This document shows, piece after piece, positions 10,801-21,496 of a DNA stretch of 64,000 bases (position 1 is the stretch's first letter; each line of letters opens with the position of its first letter). Origin of the DNA: Bathynomus jamesi (taxonomy: Eukaryota > Arthropoda > Malacostraca > Isopoda > Cirolanidae); NCBI GenBank assembly GCA_023014485.1, contig JAJOZX010000087.1, positions 603,501 through 667,500 on the forward strand, read 5' to 3'. Position numbers and translations under genes: made by a program. The notes beneath the pieces are model-generated. The model did not search any database and was not told the origin of the DNA. It saw only the letters and a list, made by a program, of their open reading frames with translations.

Positions 10801-12733
10801 ATGATTACTAAAGATCATGTAATCGCGGGCACTCCATTAATTAATGGGAACACTTTTCTTGCAAAAGTGAATTTAAATGCTTTGCAGCAAGTTACAAAAT
10901 CACATGCCTATCAAATCAGAAATATTTAACTTTTCCTTCATAATATTAAACGTTAAAAAAATCTAAATCCCCAAAATAATTATCTTCCGCTGTATTACTC
11001 ATTTATTCATCCACACTTGCAGTACGGCTTTAGAGCATGAGATAGTACAAAGAATTATAAGAGATCCGCTGGAACCAGCTTTGAACACTAAGAATGATAA
11101 ACATTCTCAAAACCCCTTCAATGTTCTGACATTCGAATATTGTAAAACTAAATCACTTTTATGCACTAATTATTGATATCACTGTAAAAGTAACCTAATA
11201 ACAGATTCGATACTTCGCCCCCCATTCTCAAACAAATTATCACGCATCAGATCAACCATAATTATAATAAGGCTTCCCAATGATTTCATACACATACGTT
11301 ATTCAATGCAAACTCTTACAAAGAAGCAGATACATGGATCTATATAAGTGTCAGACAGGGAGAATCATTAATTTCTTTTCCAAAATCACTAAAATATTTT
11401 ATTCACTCCAATTAATGTACAACATCCCATTTGCATATGTATGTCAAAAAAGAGACCAGGTTCTTAATTTATGATTGGAATTTTAAAATTACATTTGGTT
11501 AGAATGAACAAAAAAAAATTAAATTACATTTATAATGAAAACCAAGTTACTTAAATGGGTATGACATCAGATACATAATTAAACTAAGGAAATTAACTTA
11601 AATGAAGGGTTAAAGTGACTAAATGAAATGGACTAAATATAAATGACAAAAGATAAGTGATATAAATATGGACAGAAAAGCTTATTGCTCAAGTTAGGAA
11701 TCCGGTGGATGCCGAGATGTATTCAACGGCCTCCAAGTGTCTGTCTTAGTGACTTATTAAAATGTTTTTTTCTATGTATCTTCGCCGATGTGGTATCGAA
11801 AAGTACCAGCATTCAGGAAGAACTTTTTTAAGAATAATACGAATTATGAATACGAGACATTTAAATTACATAATTAAAACAAAAAGTATAATCTCAATGA
11901 TACAAATATTAAAACAACTTCTAAACCATATCTTCTAAACACAAAAAAATATAAAAGTTACAAGATAAGTCGGACTGTACTCATGAGGAAGTAATGTATC
12001 ACTAACAAAACTGAAATAAGACGACTTGTCATACAAATAACATCGCTTTTTAGGAAACGAACGTATGAACACATTCTGATCGTTTAGAAAGGGTCAATGT
12101 GAGTGTAGAATTTTTATTTTATAAGGAGTAATCCTAATCAAGAAGAGTATCTTCTTGACAATGTATATTGGCACTCGTAAATATTACTATTAAAAAAATC
12201 TCAATCCTTTTTCAAAATTTAAATAGGCCTATATTATATGTAAAATTTACAGTTTTAAATCGGGTGCTTTTGCGAGTTATATAAATTATATTTTGAAAAT
12301 TTTCCTTATGTTACACTGTACATATCATATGTCACATTTATCCGTACCCTATTTCTATTATTTTAGTATTATAACCTCATTTTTCATTTGTAATAATAGA
12401 AATCAATACATTTTGGTATTTCATCACGTATTTTTATTGTACTGTTTCCGTATTGTTTATTTTTAAGATTATCTCAATTTCCATTCGTAAAGAAGAAATT
12501 AATTGAGGCAATTTTATTTTATTTTCCATTATTTCTATTTACTTTCTTATATTTATATTGTAAAAGTTGAAATGACTAAAAAATTTTGCCCGAACAAATC
12601 TCATGCTTCCCAACGGCATATTCAGGCAAGAATGCTTTCATTAGATTGCCTTCCAATAAATACAAAATCATATTTGTATTTAATGTATACCTTATGCAAT
12701 GCCTACTTTCCGAATAAAGATTGTTTGTTTGTG
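10801..12733. other. AT-rich intergenic DNA, nothing recognised
   Basis: No convincing gene, TIR pair or long repeat seen. Open frames at 11280-11474 and 12503-12808 are short, AT-driven and motif-free. Confidence 0.4.
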
Positions 12734-12803
12734 TGTTCGTTATATATATATATATATATATATATGAAAAATTATTTCACGAAAGTGACACGTGAAAAGT
12801 ATT

Positions 12804-12898
12804 TATGATGAATAAAACCACGAAGGAAAAAGAAACACAAAGGGGTGCTCAAGCGCTTGAGCACCCCTTTGTGTTTCTTTTTCCTTCGTGGTTTTATT

Positions 12899-12905
<7 letters not shown>
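12804..12905. repeat. Perfect 102-bp palindrome without spacer, built from Penelope 3'-end sequence
   Basis: The two 51-bp arms are exact reverse complements meeting at CAAGCGCTTG (centre 12854/12855). Each arm carries the same text as the Penelope 3' fragment at 13886-13930 (GATGAATAAAACCACGAAGG ... GTGCTCAAGCGCTT). It is flanked by (AT)n on both sides and by (AAT)n at 12975-13018. Confidence 0.9.
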
Positions 12906-12936
<31 letters not shown>

Positions 12937-12974
12937 GGTATAAGGGTGTATGTATGTATGTATGTATATGAATA

Positions 12975-13018
<44 letters not shown>

Positions 13019-13027
13019 CGGTAAATA

Positions 13028-13318
13028 TTTACTATTAGACCAGTCTCCGGTAGAAAGTTTTAAAAGCTGGTTTTCAGTGAGTTTTTCAATGTGCTGAATT
13101 CAAAAATGGTACTCATTTCCGTCGCAAATGATTTGTTAAAGAGTTATTGAAGCTTAAAGCTTTTAAAACTTTCTACCCTTTTTTACCCATTTTTACCTAC
13201 CCTAACCTAAAACAACCTAACCTAACCTAACCTATTTTTATACCCATATTTAAGTCATGTCTTTAACATTGAAAACCAGCTTTTAAAACTTTCTACCGGA
13301 GACCGGTGTAATAGTAAA
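13028..13318. mobile_element. TIR MITE of about 290 bp
   Basis: Left text TTACTATTAGACCAGTCTCC...GGTAGAAAGTTTTAAAAGC is the reverse complement of right text GCTTTTAAAACTTTCTACC...GGAGACCGGTGTAATAGTAA, with about 48-bp arms and few mismatches. The interior holds a CCTAACCTAACC run and no coding capacity. Superfamily not determined. Confidence 0.75.
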
Positions 13319-13329
13319 GAAATACCTAA

Positions 13330-13505
13330 TAATCATTCAGGAGCTCCAGAAACTATTGCGGCTTATTGCTCTAACTCTTGTATTATTAATTATCAGTATT
13401 ATTAAATCATCATCGCGATTCAAACCCAAAAGCTCAGTGTCTTCACTTCCCTTGCAGGGAAAGCGATTTATTCACTGAGCTGCCGACGTTGCATATGTAC
13501 GCACT
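13330..13505 (-). mobile_element. tRNA-derived SINE, degraded
   Basis: The minus strand reads a tRNA-like head (CAGCTCAGTGAATAAATCG..., B-box-like GGTTTGAATCG) followed by body sequence shared with 14360-14540. It is an older copy of the SINE at 14240-14560. Confidence 0.6.
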
Positions 13506-13695
13506 ACGAGTATATGGACGCACGGCCTATGTTTGTATGTATGTATGCAATAGGGAATAAGAAACGATAAAAAACTAGAAAATTAATTAAAAATAAAGGA
13601 TTAAAAACAGTGTGTGTGTGTGTGTGTTTGTGTATACTAATCTAATATATATACTATACTAATCAATCATATACAGTATATATATATATATATAT

Positions 13696-13820
13696 GATGC
13701 AAACCCACAAGGAAAAAGAAAAATGATTCCAAGCTCTTTCGTGTATTCAGAAGTACACCTCGTCAGGGAATACACGAAAGGCCTTGGAATCATTTTTCTT
13801 TTTCCTTGTGAGTTTGCATC
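13696..13820. repeat. Fold-back repeat with 53-bp arms and 19-nt loop
   Basis: Arms 13696-13748 and 13768-13820 are near-perfect inverted copies (GATGCAAAC...GTGTATTC / GAATACAC...GTTTGCATC) around the loop AGAAGTACACCTCGTCAGG. On the minus strand the loop region reads CTGACGAG...TACACGAAAG. The arms resemble the Penelope-derived palindrome at 12804-12905 in design but not in sequence. Confidence 0.85.
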
Positions 13821-13885
13821 ATTCATTCATTTCACGTGTTTAATTGTGAAATTCATCCGATATATATATTATATATATATATATA

Positions 13886-14105
13886 ATGATGAATAAAACC
13901 ACGAAGGAAAGGAAACACAGAATGGTGCTCAAGCGCTTTCGTCTAATGACATCCTCAGGAACACTGAAGTACATAAAGAGTTACAGCCTATACATAGGTT
14001 ACAGAAAAAATATATATATACAATAAACAGAAAAATTAAAATTAAAAATTAAAGGATTGTGGGAGGAGCATACAAATTTGTAAGGAAAAACTATCGATTT
14101 TTAGC
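13886..14105 (-). mobile_element. Penelope-like element 3'-end fragment
   Basis: The minus strand matches the region just after the Penelope ORF at 43030-43230: a TTTTTCCTTACAAATTTGTA-like block, GCTCCTCCCAC, then CCTGAGGATGTCATTAGACG, AAAGCGCTTGAGCACC and CTTCGTGGTTTTATTCATC. No coding part is retained; 5'-truncated fragments are typical of Penelope-like elements. Confidence 0.72.
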
Positions 14106-14239
14106 ACAAAATCAAATGAATTGTTTCCAACCAATGTTAACAAAAAAAAAAAAAAAACTACCGATTTTTAGCACAAGATAGTATTTGTCATTTATCATTA
14201 CTTATTCAAACTATTGGGGATGTAATTTCCCAGAGGAGT

Positions 14240-14560
14240 TCCTTGTTCCATGCACTGTCTGTGTTTAACATACAAGTTTCTCAGGGGACCATATATGGAA
14301 TAAGGATGCATGTGTGTATGTATGTATGTATTTATATGGATAATAACAATAATAATGATTCAGGAACTCCAGAAAGTATCACTGCGCTCAGACCAACAGA
14401 TGCGGCTTATTGCTCTAATTCCTGTATTATTATTACATATTACAAGCATCATCGCGATTCGAACTCAAAACCTCAGTGTCTTCACTTCTTTTATAGGGAA
14501 ACCGACTTATCCACTCAGCTACAGACGCTGCATATGTATATGGACGCACGGGCTATGTTT
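14240..14560 (-). mobile_element. tRNA-derived SINE
   Basis: The minus strand starts near 14530 with a tRNA-like head: A-box-like TAGCTGAGTGGATAAGTCGG and B-box-like GAGTTCGAATC, followed by a non-tRNA body. Near 14240-14260 is the tail motif GGAACAAGGAACTC-type sequence shared with 19050, 40920 and 59480. ATGT and (AT)n microsatellites follow at 14650-14710. Confidence 0.65.
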
Positions 14561-14663
14561 TTATGTATGCATGTATGTATGTTTGTATGTATGCAATACG
14601 GAATAACAAACCATAAAAAAACTAGAAAATTAATTAAACATGAAAGATTAAAAAACATATATA

Positions 14664-14709
<46 letters not shown>

Positions 14710-15108
14710 ATCCTACACTATATATTAATGAAACTATTCTTGCAATAAATTCCTACAGGAGACTATGTTAAAAGCCAAACAAATCTGCTAATATATGACT
14801 GAAAGCTCTTTCTACATCACAATTAATGTGAGATCTTTAATTTACTTACAAACTTCATCTTTCTTCTTTAAGAAATCGACTGTTCTATTTTTATAAAGAG
14901 CAAAGTTTGGAGTATTTGTTCGAGAAAATATCTCTGAAAACTGTTTACAATTCGAACAGATTTCTGTCTTTTATATTGACAAGCCTTCCCCTCCATCCCC
15001 GTCCCTCCGACTCCAAAAAATAACACGTGTCTCATAACAACCGAACTCCACCTGTTTCGCCTTGAAGTTCATCGTCATTGAAAAAATGAGGAGAATAAGT
15101 TGACTGTA
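14561..15108. other. Microsatellite and AT-rich flank of the mariner insertion
   Basis: (AT)n at 14655-14710, then AT-rich sequence without a recognisable gene up to the TA dinucleotide (15107-15108) bordering the mariner element. Confidence 0.5.
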
Positions 15109-16299
15109 TCAGGTCATCCCATAAGTAATGTCGTTTTTTTTGCCTTTATTTCCAAATGAAAATAAAACTGCATCAAAATAAATTTTAATAAATTTTATAT
15201 TTTCCTTCACTTTCTATGACTCTCTGTCATCTCTCTACAAGCATTTCAAGTCCATATTGATAAAATTCCTTCGGTTTAGAAGCAAAAAACTCGGAGAGCA
15301 ATGTCGATAGCCTCGAAACTTTCAAGTTCTTTCCCGTCAGGGTAGTTTTGAAAACTTCTGAATAGGTGGTAATCTGATGGTGCAAGGTCTGGTGAATACG
15401 GGAGATGTGGAATTTTTTCCCAAACAAGCTGTTCAGTTTTGGCAGTGGTGATTTGAGCAGTATGAGGATGCGCGCTGTCCTGTTGAAACACACCACCCTT
15501 GCAATTGGCCAAAGAAGGACGTTTTAAATGCAAAAAACTTCACTTTTTTCTACGTGAAGGTCAAAATATGAAAATAAAAACCCACTCTAATAGACAGAGT
15601 TTATTTCCACGACAGTTTCGACGCCCACTGGCATCCTCCTCGGGTGGATACAGAAACACTGCAACAGTTCAAAATGAACCATTCCTTGAATATCCCACTA
15701 AACGCACAGCAAAACCTTCCTGGGGTGCCGATGTCCTCTTGGTTGTGGTGTAGCAGATTCCCCAGCGCTGACCCACTGCCGATGATGCTTAATATTGTGA
15801 TGAAGCACCCAATTTTCATCCCCAGTAATGAGTCGATTCAGAAACGGTGCTTGGAGTTGCCGAAAATGCAATGAAGAGCAAATGTTCACGCGATCTCTAC
15901 AGTTGTCTGGTGACAACGTATGGGGAATCCACTTCCCAAGTTTCGACACTTTTCCCAGTCGTTGCAGGTGGCGATGAACTGTGGAACCGGTCGAATTTAG
16001 TCGCTGGGCAAGTTCTTCAACAGTTACAGCAGGATTTTCTTCAAGTGTAGGTATCAGAAGGTCATCATTGAACTCAACAGGTTGGCCCGAGCGCGCTTCA
16101 TCAGTTAAGCTATAGCCACCAGACCTAAACTTCTGGAACCATCTTTGACATTTCCTTACATTTAAAGCTTCCTCCCCATAAGTAACATGTCTAAACACAT
16201 AAAAATTCGAGTTTTCCACAAAATATACAGAGAAACATATGCAAACACGACGCGAGTTTAGCAATGCAAAAAAATGACATTACTTATGGAATGACCTGA
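15109..16299 (-). mobile_element. mariner element with intact TIRs and TA target site
   Basis: Ends TCAGGTCATCCCATAAGTAA (from 15109) and TTACTTATGGAATGACCTGA (to 16299) are inverted copies, flanked by TA at 15107-15108 and 16300-16301. Length about 1.19 kb fits a mariner element. The single transposase gene runs on the minus strand and is broken. Confidence 0.92.
15227..16264 (-). pseudogene. mariner transposase (DD34D), frameshifted
   Basis: The helix-turn-helix half shows CQRWFQKFRSGGYSLTDEA and SGQPVEFNDD; the catalytic domain shows the first Asp in TGDENWV, then RQWVSAGESATPQPRG, then in other frames QDSAHPHTA (second Asp) and PYSPDLAPSDYHLFRSF (third Asp). The frame shifts between about 15700 and 15530 and again near 15330. 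The N-terminus before VTYGEEAL is degraded. Spacing of the last two Asp residues fits the mariner D34D signature. Not functional as read. Confidence 0.9.
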
Positions 16300-16301
16300 T
16301 A

Positions 16302-16909
16302 GTTTCGGAAATATTTGAAGTGGAACTGTACAATTTTTTATGATCAGAAGATGTGAAGAAGATAAAGACAATAAATTTTAATCTCTTTACACTCTTCAGA
16401 GTTTTCTCATTAATTGAAGTATTAAATGATATTCGTAGACAGACAATATAATTTGTTAAGTATATCATATTATATTAATAACTATTCTCCACCCATTCCA
16501 AATGCTTCAATTTAGTATTTGCAGTATTTGCACCAACCATGCTTATTTTTCTCATACTAAATTCAAGTGGTTCAATTAATCATTTAGAATGGCCATTAAA
16601 TAATTAGGTTATTCCAAATAATTATTTTTACCCGCTTATAGTTACATTAATTGAAATAAATACAATTTAAGGAAATATGTATGTTCGCAAAAAATTAGAG
16701 TAGGGGAAGCCCCTTGAATTAATTGGTTTTGATCCCTTGAAAGACGTTGCAATATCACTTGTTACTCTAGAGAAAGATTTCAATTTTTGAGGTCGGGCAG
16801 GAAGAGGTCTATATTGCTTGCATGAAAGAATACCTTACGCACTTCGGAATAACAATTGCTTAAAACCTAAGTAAAAGTTAATTATTACACCCTTATCCGT
16901 AATATCTTA
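16302..16909. other. AT-rich flanking DNA
   Basis: No gene, TIR or repeat recognised between the mariner and the left tip of Polinton copy B. Confidence 0.5.
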
Positions 16910-17376
16910 AGTAGTATAGCCGCAAAAGGGGAGAGTGCAAGAATGTTGCAGGTTATTATGTAATGTTGCAAAGGGGGTGGGGGTTGTTTGCAAAGGGGGT
17001 GGGGTTGCTGCAAAGGGGGGTGGAGGTTCTTGCAAAGGGGGTGGGGGTTGTTGCAAAGGGGTTGTTGCAAAGGGGGGTGGGGGGAAACTTGGAGGCGGCG
17101 TTATCTCCCAAGAGAAAGGAGAGGAGGAGAGAAAGGAGAGAGTGTTCACCTGGCAGGAGCCAAGTGCACATTAAGACTTCAGCCGAGTTGGCGTTGTTTT
17201 ATAGGCTCCTAATCAGCCAGTTGGCGTAATTGGCTTGAGTTGCCAGATACCGCGATACCATTGTATACATTATTATAGACTCATAATCAGCCAGTTGGCT
17301 GTAAATGGTTGTCAGATACCTCTTTTTAGCAGTATTATTGCATACATTATTATTATATACGCCTAATCAGCCAAGG
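16910..17376. repeat. Left terminal inverted repeat of Polinton copy B
   Basis: It starts AGTAGTATAGCCGCAAAAGG and contains a variable GGGGGTGGGGGTTGTTGCAAA-type minisatellite (about 16970-17080), a GGAGCCAAGTGCACATTAAG block, a minus-strand TATA (GTTTTATAGG) and repeated AATCAGCCAGTTGG units. It pairs with 34393-34784. The G-rich minisatellite differs in length between ends and between copies. Confidence 0.92.
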
Positions 17377-17600
17377 GGGGAGAGTACACATGCAGGAGGT
17401 ACACATGCAGGAGGTACACACACATACGCACCACATGCAGGAGGTACACATGCAGTAGTTACACATGCAGGAGAGAGAGAGCTGAAGGAGGGAGAGAGAC
17501 GCCTGTAGGAGAGAGAGAGAGAGAGCTGAAGGTGGGAGAGAGACGCCTGTAGGAGAGAGAGAGAGAGAGACGCCTGAAGGAGAGAGAGAGAGAGTAGTTG
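17376..17600. repeat. Minisatellites (ACATGCAGGAGGTAC and GAGA-rich)
   Basis: Tandem ACATGCAGGAGGTAC-like units, then GAGAGAGAGCTGAAGG / GACGCCTGTAGGAGAG units. Present in shorter form at the mirror position of copy A (8105-8215), but absent from the inner side of the right TIR. No coding support. Confidence 0.8.
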
Positions 17601-17672
17601 CCTTTAAGGCATATTATTTTCGTTTTCCTAACCTAAGAGGCCACTAAGGGGTTTACCAAGGGCCAAAAAAAG

Positions 17673-17744
17673 AAGGACCAGAGGTCCTTGCTCGGCTGGA
17701 GCCGAGCTGGGATTGAGTCTTCACCAGCTTCTCGATCTTTTATA
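17673..17744 (-). promoter_or_regulatory. Outward-facing TATA box followed by two adjacent hairpins (copy B)
   Basis: On the minus strand TATAAAAG (17744-17737) precedes hairpins at 17707-17690 (GCTCGGCT/AGCCGAGC) and 17689-17673 (AAGGACC/GGTCCTT). The outermost base pair of the first hairpin differs from copy A (C-G there, G-C here), so both members changed. Transcription would run toward the left tip. Confidence 0.5.
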
Positions 17745-17819
17745 AGCCTCTATTCTGGCTGAGTTGCCAGATCACGCCTTGTATTGGGGTGCTGAGTTGC
17801 CAGATCGCACCATGTATTC

Positions 17820-18355
17820 TAATAAGCATTGTGTACCACAATATGGTAGATGAATTAAATAATTTACACACTTAATTGAAATATAGATGTATATAGTGTT
17901 TTACAATAGATGTATATAGTGGATTATATGCAAAATATAACATTAACTTGAGCTTCCTTGAAGTTGAACTTATCGAAACAAATAACGTAGTTATCCATAA
18001 TTCAGCCGAAACAATTAATTTTATGGGTAACTATTTCGACATAAGTTTACTATAATTTATCATCTCTTTAAATATCTTCTGATATATATTATATATAAAA
18101 TACCACAATATATATTTATAGTTATTCAGTAACCATTAGAAAGATTTACGCATAATAGAATTAACAAAGTTACCCAATAAATAATTCGTTAGACAGAAAC
18201 GAATTTTTATAAGGGATACCCAGCTTCATTAAACTTGAAGATGAACGAAGCAAATAACATAGTTATCCATAATTCAGCCGAAAACAATTAATTTTATGGG
18301 TAACTATTTCGACATAAGTTTACTATAATTATATCAGTCTTTTAAATATCTTCTG

Positions 18356-18392
<37 letters not shown>

Positions 18393-18590
18393 ATATATAT
18401 ACATCACCACAATATATATTTATAGTTATTCAGTAACACATTAGAAAGATTTTCGCAATAATAGAATTAACAAAGTTACCCAATAAATAATTCGTTAGAC
18501 AGAAACGAATTTTTATAAGGGATACCCAGCTTCATTAAACTTGAAGATGAACGAAACAAATAACATAGTTATCCATAATTCAGCCCTCAC
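17820..18590. repeat. Large subterminal tandem repeat, about 2.3 units
   Basis: Units of about 300 bp share AAGTTACCCAATAAATAATT, AGACAGAAACGAATTTTTAT, CCCAGCTTCATTAAACTTGA and TAACTATTTCGACATAAG, with internal AT microsatellites. The same array exists in copy A at 7060-7790. No coding support. Confidence 0.8.
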
Positions 18591-18599
18591 GAATAACGA

Positions 18600-18990
18600 A
18601 ACGAAATGATCATTTACGATACAATTCGAAATACGATAATTTACGATACAATTCGAAACCCACCAAACGAGATGAAAAGTTAAGAAACATACGAGCCTCA
18701 TTCCCTGCGAAGAAAAAATGAAAAAACGAAATTAAAAGAAACGAAGAAAGTTGGATTTCCCAAAAACACAGTCCACTATAGCGAGGTTGGTTTCGGAGAA
18801 AATCTGCTTGCGAGAGACCTTTCTTAAAAACAGCCCTCGATAAGTACCCAATGCTCCAAATATTAATATTGCCATTGTTATTACTTCTACAATGAATCCA
18901 ATTAAATTCTGCTTATTAAATAACTTTTTTAGACACTTGATTTTTATTATAAATATTTAAGTCACGAATAACAGTGGGAAAAACGTACAC

Positions 18991-19031
<41 letters not shown>

Positions 19032-19032
19032 T
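18600..19032. other. Subterminal sequence without a supported gene
   Basis: Non-coding sequence shared with copy A (6540-6920), including a duplicated ACGATACAATTCGAAA motif and a 38-bp (AT)n run at 18992-19028. Confidence 0.6.
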
Positions 19033-19420
19033 ACACACAGACCGTGCATGGAACAAGGAACTCTTCTGGGATAATTAAATCCACTATAGTCCGAGTAAGT
19101 AATGACAAATACCGCCTCGGTGGTGTAGTGGTTAGCGTCGCGGACTACGAATCCATCGGCCCAGGGTTCGAGACCCGATGGCAGCCGGCGCGCAGCAAAA
19201 CCCAGCTGTTCATCCTTCCACACAATAAAGAAAGTGGTTGGTAGATAAATGGGTACCCTAGGAGGCCTAGTGGTCAAGACGCTGGGCTGCTGATGGGTCG
19301 TGGTTCGGAATCCACGTTAAACTGTAGGTCTAAGGTGGAGTGAAAAGCTTGACCTTCGTCAGAATGAACAATTCGGGCGGAAGCTAACCAAAGGTTAGCT
19401 CGACGCGGGCAACGGGTCAC
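19033..19420 (+). mobile_element. SINE-derived segment with two tRNA-like heads (copy B)
   Basis: A dispersed block (GTGCATGGAACAAGGAACTC...TCCACTATAGTCCGAG) at 19045-19105 is also found at 40920, 59480 and 14240. It is followed by a tRNA-like head at 19114-19187 (A box GGTGTAGTGGTTAGCG, B box GGTTCGAGACC) and a second at 19260-19316 (TAGTGGTCAAGACGCTGG, GGTTCGGAATCC). Shared with copy A, so inherited from a common master. Confidence 0.72.
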
Positions 19421-19429
19421 TCGAAAAAA

Positions 19430-19985
19430 ACATCATAATGCACGATTTTCTATGTAGCAATACTAATTAACTCTTTCTCGCCTACGGCGGTACAAGAACA
19501 TAATACGTGCACTCGCTCGTAAATTAGACCTCCAGTTTAACATGGGTTCAGAAATACATCTCGTCGATGGGGTTCGTTGCTTACTCTACCACATGGACTT
19601 TTATATGTAAGAGACCTAACCTAACCTACGAAATACATCTCGTCAGGGCCGATCCTAGAGCCATATATAGCAATGGAAATGAGCGCGATGTGTCGTTAAA
19701 TACGTGATTTAAAATAACAGGACCATTTGACCCGAGGCAGTAGTATACCCGAAAAACATCGTAATGCACGATTTTTTCTATGTAGCAATAATAATTAACT
19801 CTTTCAAATACGTGATTTAAAATAACAGGACCATTTGACCCGAGGCAGTAGTATACCCTAAAAACATCGTAATGCACGATTTTTTCTATGTAGCAATAAT
19901 GATTAACTCTTTCAAATACGTGATTTAAAATAACAGGATCATTTAACCCGAGGCAGTAGCATGCCCGAAAAACATCGTATAACCT
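19430..19985 (-). repeat. Subterminal ~117-bp array with inserted self-gene fragments (copy B)
   Basis: Mirror of 5370-5945. On the minus strand: three array units, then a fragment matching the ATPase gene (27003-27024), a fragment matching the Pro-rich gene (27945-27985, opposite orientation), a CCTAACCTAACC run, and a fragment matching the small basic-protein gene (26559-26605), followed by a partial unit. None of these fragments can encode protein here. Confidence 0.85.
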
Positions 19986-20407
19986 AACTATAATTTACAA
20001 CTATAGTTTACCTTGACTTTCATATGCTTCTATCCTGTTTTATTAATAAAGATTTTTAACTTTTAATAACGTATGAATAAAGATTTTTAACATTTAATTT
20101 TATTTTAGTATTTATTCATGCCACGCCGCCTTAGACCACAGCTTAACGTTGAAACCGAATGTTCTTTTTAAATATAATTAGGATATAATTTCTTTATTAT
20201 AAAATAAGTTAACAATTATGTTAACAAACAATACTAATAATTTGTAAGTAAAAAATATAATATAAGGGACTACCATAGAAATGTAAGTGCCTATAATTCG
20301 ATTTTATATATGTTACTCGTCCGGTCTCGTTATAGCGGATTGGTACACGTCATAGCTCCACCCAGCTACATCGGCAGCCAATCACGACGAACATCTGGTC
20401 TTTTGGG

Positions 20408-20460
20408 CGGAGCTTGGCGAATGTGCATATAAAAGGGGATATTTTCAGTTGGGAGTAACA
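20408..20460 (+). promoter_or_regulatory. TATA promoter of the small spliced gene
   Basis: GGGCGGAGCTTGG upstream, TATAAAAG at 20428-20435, and an ACAGT start-like motif near 20459 at about 30 nt, followed by the ATG at 20500 in a good context (CAACCATGG). The GGGCGGAGCTT motif recurs in reverse complement (AAGCTCCGCCC) at 31847-31857, upstream of the first right-arm gene. Confidence 0.6.
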
Positions 20461-20499
20461 GTAGCTATTTTCGCATCAGTGAATAATCATTCCTCAACC

Positions 20500-21449
20500 A
20501 TGGACCTGTACGTCTCCCCAGATTTGTATGAAGAAAGTGATACTGCAGCATTAACCGCAATTAGTCTTTTCAATGCGATTGATTGTGGCGAATTATTTTC
20601 GACGCAAACCGTAGAAGATATTTGCAGTGACGCTCCTTACAATCCGACGCAAGGGACTACCATAGAAATGTAAGTGTCCATAATTCGATTTTATATATAT
20701 ACGGAGAGTTGTAGTATTTCGTCAAATAGATACTAGTAAAAAATGTCAATCAATGTTATTTCCCCATCATGCTAAAACCGAAATTGGTAATCGAACCAAG
20801 ATATCTTCACATAATGGGGATCTGTCTGTATACTCTGTATATGTTTTAAAAGCATTATTCCTTTAAGGTCCGATGAGGATTTGACACGTGTTATACAATC
20901 TTTTGAAGAACCTCGGAATATGGATGATATACTGATCAGTCAGCAGTGTCACACATCCTCCACCATGGACCTGTACGTCTCCCCAGACTTGTATGAAGAA
21001 CGTGATACTGCAGCATTAACCACAATTAGTCTTTTCAATGCGACTGATTGTGGCGAACTATTTTCAACGCAAACCGTAGAAGATATTTGCAGTGACGCTC
21101 CTTACAACCCGACGCAAGGGACTACCATAGAAATGTAAGTGTCTATAATTAGAATTTTATATATATATGAGAGTTGTAGTATCTCGTCAAATAGATACTC
21201 GCCAAAAATGTCAATCAGTGTTATTTCCCCATTATGCTAAAATCGAAATTTTTATGGCGTTCACTCCTCGAACCAAAGATATCTTCACATAATGCGGATC
21301 TGTCTGTCTGTATACTCTGTATATGTTTTAAAAGCATTATTCCTTTAAGGTCCGATGAGGATTTGACACGAGTTATACAATCTTTTGAAGAATCTCGGAA
21401 TAGGGAGGGTATACTGATCAGTCAACAATGTCACACCGAAATAATGTAA
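20500..21449 (+). CDS. Small three-exon Polinton gene with duplicated exon, function unknown
   Basis: Exons inferred at 20500-20669, 20868-21134 and 21350-21449. Donors read GAAAT|GTAAGTG, acceptors ATTCCTTTAAG|GTCCG, introns 198 and 215 nt. The spliced frame is open for 178 residues. Exon 2 is 267 nt (89 codons) and phase-symmetric: it consists of the start of exon 3 fused to a second copy of exon 1, so the gene encodes two tandem ~89-residue modules from a ~470-bp tandem duplication. Each module is acidic, with DLYVSPDLYEE..., FSTQTVEDICSDAPYNP and SDEDLTRVIQSFEE segments; no signal peptide, membrane segment or known domain is recognised. It lies convergent to the virion cassette, next to the protease. 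Exon structure is inferred from splice motifs and the restored frame. Confidence 0.65.
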
Positions 21450-21496
21450 GTGTTTTTCGATCTTTTTGGGATAAGAAGACAATATATTTTCATAAA

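Noticed and set aside
14243..14710. 155-residue protein
   Set aside because: It crosses a SINE and ends in translated ATGT and AT microsatellites.
15499..16050. Plus-strand proteins at 15499-15753 and 15847-16050
   Set aside because: Antisense shadows of the mariner transposase.
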